A stretch of DNA of 43,422 nucleotides. It comes from an uncultured Neomegalonema sp. (GTDB lineage: Bacteria > Pseudomonadota > Alphaproteobacteria > Rhodobacterales > Rhodobacteraceae). Below the pieces are notes generated by a model. That model was given only the letters and a program-made list of their open reading frames with translations. It did no database searches and was not told the DNA's origin. A program made the translations under genes and the position numbers. The stretch covers positions 1 to 43,422 of the forward strand of contig CALLLP010000032.1 of NCBI GenBank assembly GCA_938008165.1, read 5' to 3'. Below are positions 1 to 7,119 of this stretch, in pieces (the first letter of the stretch is position 1; every line of letters begins with the position of its first letter).

Positions 1-116
1 CGCTCTCGCACGCCCTCCAGCATCCCGTCCACTGCATGCCAGTGCGAGGTATTGAAGTAAAACGGGCTGTTCGACTCGACTTCGAACGAATCGTCGCGGG
101 ATTCAGATGCAGACAT
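1..116 (-). CDS. N-terminus of an unknown protein, cut by the window edge
   Basis: An open frame begins with ATG at 116 (reverse strand) and runs without a stop to the left edge, giving 38 complete codons. The start has a plausible ribosome binding site (GGAG, ten bases upstream). The visible peptide opens with an acidic/serine stretch (MSASESRDDSFEVESN) followed by SPFYFNTSHWHAV and an acidic end. No signal peptide or membrane segment is visible. I do not recognise the family; the fragment is too short to assign. It would be read leftward, in the same direction as the small membrane protein at 292-816. The start is plausible but unproven. Confidence 0.4.
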   Translation of the reverse strand, partial: MSASESRDDSFEVESNSPFYFNTSHWHAVDGMLEGVRE

Positions 117-291
117 GGTCACACGGCTCCGGCTTCACGGGTGGCGCAAGGGCGATTGCTGGCCCCGGCACAAATCAAGGGTTGGTCGAGGGAGCAGCGG
201 GTCGGCCTTCTGGCCGAGGAGTTCGCCCCTCAATCCGCCGGTAAGGCTAATGGAGAAAGTTAAACGAAGGATGAGTCCGGGGCGGGAGTTC

Positions 292-816
292 TTATGGTGT
301 CAGGAGGCGCCTCAAACCGCGCATCCCTCGCACTGTCCATCTGGATAACGTCTGGAGCAATGGATAAGTCAGCAAACAACCCAACGGGAAGTATAGCAGG
401 AATACGCTGAGCAGTCTGTCCAGACCATTATCGATTCCGACATTCGTGGTGAGTCGACCGGTATCCATATCCTTCATGAGAAAGACGGTATCGAAACCGA
501 TATTGAACCCGGAATAATTGAACGTTTGTCCCCGTTTATATCCAGGTCTCTTGAATTCGAACGAACAGAGTTGATTGGTCACGAAAAACACTCCCCGCCT
601 GCAACTCTCCTCAACCAGTTCATGGTCTGAAAGATAAGGTTGTGCGTTTCTCACTTGGAAATCTGCCCAAGCGTCCGGAGTGCGCTCAGCAGTAACCGAC
701 AGGAGCAGGAGGCCGACAAGAGCCATGCCACCGCGACTGGCTATGCCGCCAAAATCCGGGTTATCCTCTTTCGTGCTTCGCATCCCGGACGTTTTTCCTG
801 ACATTCCATTATACAT
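292..816 (-). CDS. hypothetical membrane protein with two predicted TM segments
   Basis: An open frame of 174 residues ending in TAA. Two hydrophobic stretches stand out: one near residues 30-45 (MALVGLLLLSV) and one near 135-155 (LLSVFLLYFPLGCLLTYPLL), followed by a basic tail. This suggests two membrane passes around a hydrophilic loop of about 90 residues with two cysteines (ESCRRGVFF and NQLCSFEF). I do not recognise the family. The start is uncertain: ATGs at 816, 804 and 783 are all in frame and none has a strong ribosome binding site; the one at 783 has AGGAA about a dozen bases upstream. It is divergent from leuB, with about 85 bases between starts. Base composition looks somewhat more AT-rich than the neighbours, consistent with an orphan or acquired gene. 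Confidence 0.55.
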   Translation of the reverse strand: MYNGMSGKTSGMRSTKEDNPDFGGIASRGGMALVGLLLLSVTAERTPDAWADFQVRNAQPYLSDHELVEESCRRGVFFVTNQLCSFEFKRPGYKRGQTFNYSGFNIGFDTVFLMKDMDTGRLTTNVGIDNGLDRLLSVFLLYFPLGCLLTYPLLQTLSRWTVRGMRGLRRLLTP

Positions 817-900
817 CGGTGACCCGCTGGACGGGTGCGGCGCAATCGGCTACAGCCTCCGCCATCTTTCTTGCCATAATCGCCTTAAGGAACTGTCCCC

Positions 901-2004
901 ATGTCCAACCGCTCGCTTCTCGTTCTTCCCGGTGATGGCATCGGCCCCGAGGCCATGGAACAGGTTTCCCGCGTCATCGACTGGTTCGGGAGCAAGCAGA
1001 GCGTCAGCTTCGACGTGCAGGAAGACCTCGTGGGCGGCGCGGCCATCGATGCCCATGGTATTCCGCTGCATGACGACACGATGGCCAGAGCGCAGGAGGT
1101 GGATGCGGTCCTGCTCGGCGCGGTGGGCGGGCCGAAATGGGATGATCTGGATTTCTCGATCAAGCCTGAGCGTGGCTTGCTGCGGCTGCGCAAGGAAATG
1201 GAATTGTTCGCCAATCTGCGCCCGGCAATGTGCTTCGATGCGCTGGCGGATGCCTCGTCGTTGAAGCGGGAGCTGGTCGCGGGGCTGGACATCATGATCG
1301 TGCGCGAGCTGACGGGTGGCACGTATTTCGGCGAGCCGCGCGGGATCAGCGATCTGCCGAACGGCGAGCGCCGGGGCGTGAACACGCAGGTCTATGATAC
1401 GCATGAAATCATCCGCGTTGCTCGTGCCTCCTTCGAATTGGCGCAAAAGCGGGGGAAGAAACTGTGTTCGGTCGAAAAGGCCAATGTGATGGAATCCGGT
1501 GTTTTGTGGCGCGAAGAGGTCACCAAACTGGCCGCCGATTATCCCGATGTCGAACTGAGCCATATGTATGCCGATAACTGTGCGATGCAGTTGGTCCGTG
1601 CGCCCAAGCAATTCGATGTCATCGTGACCGATAACCTGTTCGGCGATCTCTTGTCCGATTGTGCGGCCATGCTGACCGGCTCGCTCGGCATGCTGCCCTC
1701 GGCCAGCCTCGGCGCGGCGGATGAGACTGGGCGGCGCAAGGCGATGTATGAGCCGGTCCACGGCTCCGCCCCCGATATCACCGGACAAGGCATCGCCAAC
1801 CCCATCGCCATGGTGCTCAGCTTTGCCATGGCCCTGCGCTACAGCTTCGATCTCGGCGATGAGGCGGATCGACTGGAGGCTGCGGTGCAATCGGTTCTCG
1901 CCGATGGCTATCGCACCGGCGATATCATGCAGGACGGCATGAAGCGCGTCGGCACGGTCGATATGGGCGACGCGATCCTCGCAAAACTCGACGCCAGCGC
2001 CTGA
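901..2004 (+). CDS. leuB: 3-isopropylmalate dehydrogenase LeuB
   Basis: Cytoplasmic enzyme of leucine synthesis: NAD-dependent oxidative decarboxylation of (2R,3S)-3-isopropylmalate to 2-oxoisocaproate. The 367-residue product has the family's normal length and all expected blocks: an N-terminal nucleotide-fold start ([14 protein letters not shown]), [12 protein letters not shown], the arginine-rich substrate region [32 protein letters not shown], the catalytic-lysine block [13 protein letters not shown], the metal aspartates in [18 protein letters not shown], and the NAD-binding loop [19 protein letters not shown]. The ATG at 901 is preceded by AAGGAA at eight bases. The leuC/leuD partners are not next to it: the upstream neighbour is a divergent unknown membrane protein. 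A perfect inverted repeat lies just downstream (2044-2074). Assignment is secure. Confidence 0.97.
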   Translation: MSNRSLLVLPGDGIGPEAMEQVSRVIDWFGSKQSVSFDVQEDLVGGAAIDAHGIPLHDDTMARAQEVDAVLLGAVGGPKWDDLDFSIKPERGLLRLRKEMELFANLRPAMCFDALADASSLKRELVAGLDIMIVRELTGGTYFGEPRGISDLPNGERRGVNTQVYDTHEIIRVARASFELAQKRGKKLCSVEKANVMESGVLWREEVTKLAADYPDVELSHMYADNCAMQLVRAPKQFDVIVTDNLFGDLLSDCAAMLTGSLGMLPSASLGAADETGRRKAMYEPVHGSAPDITGQGIANPIAMVLSFAMALRYSFDLGDEADRLEAAVQSVLADGYRTGDIMQDGMKRVGTVDMGDAILAKLDASA

Positions 2005-2043
2005 ACCCGCGCAAAAGGGCGCGTTTTCGCCCCATTGAGCATT

Positions 2044-2074
2044 AGGCTTAACGCACCTTTCCAGCGTTAAGCCT
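2044..2074. repeat. perfect 11-bp inverted repeat with 9-nt loop downstream of leuB
   Basis: AGGCTTAACGC at 2044-2054 is repeated as its exact reverse complement GCGTTAAGCCT at 2064-2074. The hairpin sits 40 bases after the leuB stop and 86 before the CAP-domain gene. A second, weaker hairpin (GGGCG/CGCCC, 2017-2032) lies between it and leuB. Neither is followed by a T-run, so this is not a textbook intrinsic terminator. It could be an mRNA 3'-end stabiliser, a weak terminator, or an operator for the gene at 2160. Confidence 0.6.
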
Positions 2075-2159
2075 CTGCTAAGGGAAGCGCGGCATTCTCC
2101 GCTCCATACATGGAACGGTCTCGTCCCGCGAGGCCCTGACCCAGACCGGAGCCGAGCCG

Positions 2160-2738
2160 ATGACCAGCCTGTCGAAAACCCTGATTGCCGCCACCCTCGC
2201 CACCCTCGTTACCGCCCCAGCCATGGCCCAGAGCGACGGGATTACCGCCGCCTCGACGCGGGGCAGTACGCTGTATGGCACCGATCGTTCCGGTCCATGG
2301 GGCGACAGCGCGTATACCTTCGCGCTCAAGGTCAGCACGTCGATCTATAAAACCGTAAATTTGCACCGCAAGAAAAACGGCCTTGGCGAGCTGGAAGCCG
2401 ATCCCGGCCTTGGGGTCGTCGCTGGGGCCTATTCGGGCGATATGATCACCGGCGATTTCTTCGGCCATTTTGCCCCGGATGGGCGCGATCTGGGTGCCAG
2501 ACTGGCCGAGGCGAATCTGGCGCATTACGACAAGGTGGCCGAAATCCTGTGGGATGCGAGCGATCAGAATATCGATTGGCGAATCGAGGAAACGGTCCGG
2601 TCTTCCGTCACCGACTGGCTGCGATCGCCCGAAGGCCACCGCGAGGCGCTGATGGACCCCGAAGCCCGCATCGTCGGCATCGGCACCGCGATCCGCGACG
2701 AACGCGTCGTCATCACCATGCTGCTCGGCAGCCGGTAA
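2160..2738 (+). CDS. secreted CAP/SCP-domain (YkwD-like) protein
   Basis: A 192-residue protein with a clear Sec signal peptide (about residues 1-23, ending APAMAQ before SDG). It is followed by a CAP/SCP-type domain: VNLHRKKNGLGELEADPGL, a GDFFGHFAPDGRDLGARL block carrying the histidine typical of the family, AEILW, and the C-terminal DWLRSPEGHREALMDPEARIVGIG motif. Bacterial members of this family are exported; their biochemical role is mostly unknown, and some bind lipids or wall components. ATG at 2160 has GGAG eight bases upstream. It is a single gene flanked by the leuB inverted repeat and the tRNA-Leu gene. The fold is confident; the function is open. Confidence 0.85.
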   Translation: MTSLSKTLIAATLATLVTAPAMAQSDGITAASTRGSTLYGTDRSGPWGDSAYTFALKVSTSIYKTVNLHRKKNGLGELEADPGLGVVAGAYSGDMITGDFFGHFAPDGRDLGARLAEANLAHYDKVAEILWDASDQNIDWRIEETVRSSVTDWLRSPEGHREALMDPEARIVGIGTAIRDERVVITMLLGSR

Positions 2739-2939
2739 TCCCGGTATGCCCATGGGCCGGGGCATTGCGAAAAATTCTCCCCCATCCCGGCGCGCAACCG
2801 GAAAAGGAATTGACGATCACAGCCCAAAACCCTACCAACCATGCGCAGTGAATAGCGGTCAGGGTAGGCCATAACGCGTCGGAAAATGCGCAATCTTGGC
2901 GCAGTCCGCGACCTACCCCAATCGCATTTCACCGCAGCG

Positions 2940-3025
2940 GCCCGGGTGGCGGAATGGTAGACGCAGCGGATTCAAAATCCGCCGATGGCAACATCGTGGG
3001 GGTTCGAGTCCCCCCCCGGGCACCA
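2940..3025 (+). tRNA. tRNA-Leu, anticodon CAA
   Basis: A complete class II tRNA. The acceptor strands GCCCGGG (2940-2946) and CCCGGGC (3015-3021) pair fully, the discriminator is A3022, and CCA is encoded at 3023-3025. The anticodon stem GCGGA/TCCGC (2966-2970/2978-2982) encloses loop TTCAAAA with anticodon CAA at 2973-2975, which reads UUG. The long variable arm CGATG-GCAA-CATCG, a leucine hallmark, and a T arm GGGGG-TTCGAGT-CCCCC are present. No integrase or duplicated 3' end was seen nearby, so nothing suggests use as an attachment site. Confidence 0.97.
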
Positions 3026-3189
3026 CACACTTTTCGCGAAGCGAAACGCGGGATCCTTTGACATTCTCGCGAGTGGCAATCGTTTCGTGGACACGATGAG
3101 AGTTTTTCCGTGTTGGGGGGACGGCGCCAGAGCGCGCTATTATTTTTCTTCTCATATCGTATTTCGGAGATCGTTCTGACGGGGTGGGA

Positions 3190-4683
3190 TTAGATTTTTT
3201 GGTCGTAGTCTCCGACTTCGGGCACTGTGTCGAGATAGGCGTCTATCTCGGCGAAGATGGCGCGCATATCGGCGTCTGATTCGGGGCTTTCGCAGACCAC
3301 GACGAGGTTTGGCGTGTTCGACGAAGCGCGCACCAGTGCCCAGCCGCCGCCCTCAAGCTGCATCCGTGCACCGTTGATGGTGATAACTTTTTCGATCTTT
3401 TTGCCTGCGAGCGTGCCGCCCTTGGCGGCGTAATCCTCGAAATGGGCGACGATGCGGTCGATGACCGTGTATTTTTCCAGATCGGCGCAATGGGGCGACA
3501 TGGTGGGTGTCGTCCAGACCGGGGGCAGGGCCTTGCGCAGCGCGCTCATGGTCTCGCCCGCCCGGTCGACCATCAGGCAGATTTCCCGTGCGACGACCAT
3601 GCCGCAATCGTAGCCGCGCCCCAGATCGCCAGCGAGGAAGTAATGCCCCGATTTCTCGAATCCGGCCAAGGCACCCAGTTCATGGACGCGCCGCTTCATG
3701 TGGCTGTGGCCTGTCTTCCAGTAATCGGCCTTCATTCCCGCCGCTTGGAGCACGGGGTCGGAGACGAATAATCCGGTCGATTTCACATCGGCCACGAGGG
3801 TTGCGCCCGGATGATCCTTGACCCAGGAACGGGCCAGCATGACGCCCACCTTATCGGCGAAGATTTCTTCGCCCTCGTCATCGACTACGCCACAGCGGTC
3901 GCCATCGCCATCGAAGCCCAGTGCGAAATCCGCGCCCGTCTCGATCACCTTGTCGCGCATGGAATGCAGCATTTCCATCGCTTCGGGGTTCGGGTTGTAG
4001 TTCGGGAAGGTGTAATCGGGTCTGGTATGCAGCGGGATGACCTCTGCCCCCAGCCGCTCCAGCATGTATGGCGCGACCATGCCCGCCGTGCCATTGCCGG
4101 TCGCGCAGACGACGCGCATGGGTCGGGAGAGGCGCGTATCCCCGACCAGATCGTCCAGATAGCGCTCCATCGCCCCGGTTTCGCGGCGATAGCTGCCCCC
4201 CGGTGCGGATTGTCCAAGGCCGCCAAGGGCCAGTTCCTTGAGCTGTCCCATCTCGTCGGGACCAAAGGTCAGCGGGCGATCCGCGCCGATTTTTACTCCG
4301 GTCCAGCCATTGGGGTTATGGCTGGCCGTCACCATCGCGCAGGCAGGGATGTCGAGATCAAATTGCGAGAAATAGACGAGGGGCGAGAGGGCGACGCCGA
4401 TATCGATCACCTCGACCCCCGCGCTCATCAGGCCCAGAACCAGCGCCTGTTTGACCGTCAGGGAATAGGAGCGATAATCGCATCCGACGACGATTTGCGC
4501 CTTGTCCCATTCCTTCAGCATGGTGCCGAGGGCGAGGCCGACTTCCTGAATGCCCACGAGGTTGATTTCTTCGGGAAAGCGCCAGCGCGCGTCATACTCG
4601 CGAAAGCCGGTCGGCGTGATCATCGCTTCGCTCAGGAAGGCGGGGGTGTTTTCCGAGACGGTGGTATGGGGCTTGGCGCGCAT
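3190..4683 (-). CDS. phosphomannomutase/phosphoglucomutase (alpha-D-phosphohexomutase)
   Basis: Cytoplasmic mutase interconverting hexose 1- and 6-phosphates, supplying sugar nucleotides for polysaccharides. Family signatures: N-terminal TPTGFREYDARWRFPEEIN, the phosphoserine loop MVTASHNPNGWTG (Ser121 with the start used here), the metal loop GFDGDGDRCGVVDD, the sugar-specificity loop FEKSGHYF, and a C-terminal phosphate-binding segment RASSNTPNLVV. Length is about 497 residues, typical of AlgC-like PMM/PGM. The frame is open to a TTG at 4707 and an ATG at 4698, but the ATG at 4683 has GGAA five bases upstream and is preferred. It is divergent from glyS across about 195 bases. Substrate preference (mannose or glucose) cannot be read from the sequence. 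Confidence 0.9.
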   Translation of the reverse strand: MRAKPHTTVSENTPAFLSEAMITPTGFREYDARWRFPEEINLVGIQEVGLALGTMLKEWDKAQIVVGCDYRSYSLTVKQALVLGLMSAGVEVIDIGVALSPLVYFSQFDLDIPACAMVTASHNPNGWTGVKIGADRPLTFGPDEMGQLKELALGGLGQSAPGGSYRRETGAMERYLDDLVGDTRLSRPMRVVCATGNGTAGMVAPYMLERLGAEVIPLHTRPDYTFPNYNPNPEAMEMLHSMRDKVIETGADFALGFDGDGDRCGVVDDEGEEIFADKVGVMLARSWVKDHPGATLVADVKSTGLFVSDPVLQAAGMKADYWKTGHSHMKRRVHELGALAGFEKSGHYFLAGDLGRGYDCGMVVAREICLMVDRAGETMSALRKALPPVWTTPTMSPHCADLEKYTVIDRIVAHFEDYAAKGGTLAGKKIEKVITINGARMQLEGGGWALVRASSNTPNLVVVCESPESDADMRAIFAEIDAYLDTVPEVGDYDQKI

Positions 4684-4878
4684 GGTATTTCCGTACATTG
4701 TTAACAACTATGAGCGTACCTGTACCGGCTCGCCCCGAAGATTGCGAGTATCGCGCTTTTAAGTAATCGGTAAAACCTGACTTCATCCTAACGCGCGGCC
4801 CGTGGATTGCGCCCCGCGCCTGCCCGTGTCATACCCCGCGCGAGCCGTCTTTCGCCAGAATTTCAGAGTCCCCGACCG

Positions 4879-7119
4879 ATGCCCGATCTCCTGCTCGAAT
4901 TGCTTTCCGAGGAAATCCCTGCCCGTATGCAGGCGAATGCGCGCGACACCTTGCGCGATATGGTGGCGAAGGGGTTGAAGGAGGCGGGGATTGCCCATGG
5001 CGAGACCATCGTTCATTCCACCCCGCGTCGCCTGACGCTGTTTATCCCCGGCCTGCCTGCGCGCACGCCCGATATCGAAGAAGAACGCAAAGGTCCCCGC
5101 GTTGATGCGCCGGAAAAGGCGCTGGAGGGGTTTTTGCGCTCGACCGGCCTGACAAAAGACGATTTGGACAGTCGGCCCGATAAGAAGGGCGAGGTCTATT
5201 TCGCCGTGATCCGCAAGCCGGGCGTCGCAGCATCCGAAGCCATTGCCGCGCTGGTGCCGGAGGTGATCCGCAGCTTCCCTTGGCCGAAATCGATGCGTTG
5301 GGGCACCTCCGATCTGCGCTGGGTGCGTCCGCTGACCTCGATCTTGTGCCTGCTGGATGACGAGATCGTGCCGGTTGAGATTGAGGGCTATCGCGCGGGT
5401 AACCAGACGCGCGGTCATCGGTTGGTGGATGGTGCGCCGTTCGCCGTTGACGGGTTTGACAGCTACCGCGAGGGCCTTGCTGCGCGGGGCGTGACGCTGA
5501 ATGCCGCCGAGCGCGCCGCGACGATCGATGCACGGGCGCGGGCGCTGTGTGCCGAGCGGGGGGTGACGCTGCTGGACGATCCGGCGTTGTTGCAGGAGAA
5601 TGCGGGCCTGACGGAAATGCCTGTACCGATCATCGGCGAGATTGAGGAGGCGTTTCGTGCTTTGCCCGCCGAAGTGCTCCAGACCTCGATGCGCGAACAT
5701 CAGAAATTCTTCTCCGCCACGGATGCCCAAGGCAAGGTCACGCATTTCGTCGCGGTGGCCAATATCGAAGGGGCCGATGGGGGCGAGACGATCCTGCGGG
5801 GCAACGCCAAGGTGCTGCGCGCCCGGCTCGCGGATGCGAAATTTTTCTGGGAAAACGACCTGCGTGCGATCCGGCAAGACGGATTTGCGGGCATGGCCGC
5901 GCCTCTGGCCCAGGTCACGTTCCACAACCAACTCGGCACTCAGGGCGAGCGGATCGAGCGGATCGCCGCGCTGGCGCAGCAATTTGCCGGTGTGACAAAG
6001 GCTGACCCCGTGATGGCGGGGGATGCGGCACGGGCGGCCAAGGCCGATCTTGCCTCCGAGATGGTCTATGAATTTCCCGAATTGCAGGGCCTTATGGGGC
6101 GCTATTATGCGGGGGCGGCGGGTCTCGATGCCCGGATCGCGGCGGCGTGTGAGGATCATTACAAGCCCCTTGGTCCGTCCGATACCGTGCCGGAGGAGCC
6201 GGTATCGGTCGCCGTCGCGCTGGCCGATAAGATCGACATGCTCGCCGGGTTCTGGGCCATCGAGGAAAAACCGACCGGCTCGAAAGACCCCTTTGCCCTG
6301 CGCCGTGCGGCGCTGGGTGTGATTCGTCTGATCCTCGATAACGACTTGCGCTTTCACCTGTCCGAAGCGGTGGGCGTCGCGATCATGCGCCATGTGTACC
6401 TGATCGGACAGCGCGATGCGAAGGCGCTGGGCAAGCCGCTATTCGATGCGATCGAAAACCTTTCCGACGAGGGCGACGGGGATGCGGAAGCCCGCCGGGC
6501 GATGTTTGAGCAACTGATCAATCATTTCATCAGCCCCCAATCGGGACTGCCCCAAGCCATCGACCCCGAATTCGAACAATCGATCCGCGCAGCGGTGATC
6601 GACCTGCTGGGCTTTATCGCGGATCGTCTGAAAGTTGCCTTGCGCAGTGAAGGCGTACGCCATGACCTGATCGATGCGGTCTTTGCGCTGGGCGGTCAGG
6701 ATGACCTTGTTCTCCTCGTCAAGCGGGTCCGGGCGCTGCAATCCTTCCTTGCAAGCGAGGATGGCGCGAACCTCCTTGCCGGATACCGCCGTGCTGCGAA
6801 TATCCTCGCCGCCGAGGAAAAGAAGGGCGCGCTCGATCTGAATGCCCCCGGTGGCGAGGGCGATACGAAGGCCGAAACGGTGGCCCTTGCCAGCGCGCTG
6901 GCCGATGCCTCGCCGCAGATTGACGCGGCGCTCGTGCAGGAAGATTTCGAGGGCGCGATGCGCGCGATGTCTGGCCTGCGCGGGCCGATCGATGCGTTTT
7001 TCGACAATGTGATCGTGAATGCCGATGATCCGGCCCTGCGTGCGGTGCGCCTGACGCTACTGGCCACCATTCGCGATGTGGTCGCGCGGGTGGCGGATTT
7101 CTCGAAGATCGAAGGGTGA
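4879..7119 (+). CDS. glyS: glycyl-tRNA synthetase beta subunit GlyS
   Basis: Beta subunit of the bacterial alpha2beta2 glycyl-tRNA synthetase, needed with GlyQ to charge tRNA-Gly. The product of about 746 residues starts with the characteristic MPDLLLELLSEEIPARMQ block. It continues with IPWPKSMRWG-like (here FPWPKSMRWG), MREHQKFF, and an HD-like central region (LADAKFFWENDL, MVYEFPELQGLMGRYYA), then a helical C-terminal tRNA-binding region. The frame is open further upstream, but homology of the N-terminus places the start at 4879. The stop overlaps the ppdK start by four bases (GTGA). The partner gene glyQ, usually nearby in related genomes, is not in the window. Confidence 0.96.
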   Translation: MPDLLLELLSEEIPARMQANARDTLRDMVAKGLKEAGIAHGETIVHSTPRRLTLFIPGLPARTPDIEEERKGPRVDAPEKALEGFLRSTGLTKDDLDSRPDKKGEVYFAVIRKPGVAASEAIAALVPEVIRSFPWPKSMRWGTSDLRWVRPLTSILCLLDDEIVPVEIEGYRAGNQTRGHRLVDGAPFAVDGFDSYREGLAARGVTLNAAERAATIDARARALCAERGVTLLDDPALLQENAGLTEMPVPIIGEIEEAFRALPAEVLQTSMREHQKFFSATDAQGKVTHFVAVANIEGADGGETILRGNAKVLRARLADAKFFWENDLRAIRQDGFAGMAAPLAQVTFHNQLGTQGERIERIAALAQQFAGVTKADPVMAGDAARAAKADLASEMVYEFPELQGLMGRYYAGAAGLDARIAAACEDHYKPLGPSDTVPEEPVSVAVALADKIDMLAGFWAIEEKPTGSKDPFALRRAALGVIRLILDNDLRFHLSEAVGVAIMRHVYLIGQRDAKALGKPLFDAIENLSDEGDGDAEARRAMFEQLINHFISPQSGLPQAIDPEFEQSIRAAVIDLLGFIADRLKVALRSEGVRHDLIDAVFALGGQDDLVLLVKRVRALQSFLASEDGANLLAGYRRAANILAAEEKKGALDLNAPGGEGDTKAETVALASALADASPQIDAALVQEDFEGAMRAMSGLRGPIDAFFDNVIVNADDPALRAVRLTLLATIRDVVARVADFSKIEG

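Noticed and set aside
36..263. Short forward frame at the left edge
   Set aside because: No motif or good ribosome binding site; overlaps the more plausible leftward partial gene.
2048..2070. Two TTAA elements as a CtrA binding site
   Set aside because: They are 15 bases apart rather than the required seven, and are simply the arms of the inverted repeat.
2746..2765. Hairpin ATGCCC/GGGCAT after the CAP-domain gene as terminator
   Set aside because: Only six pairs, and no T-run follows on the forward strand.
2940..3025. tRNA-Leu as an island attachment site
   Set aside because: No integrase and no repeated tRNA 3' end were seen within the window.
4783..6393. 536-codon reverse-strand frame opposite glyS
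   Set aside because: Shadow of glyS; no family motif.
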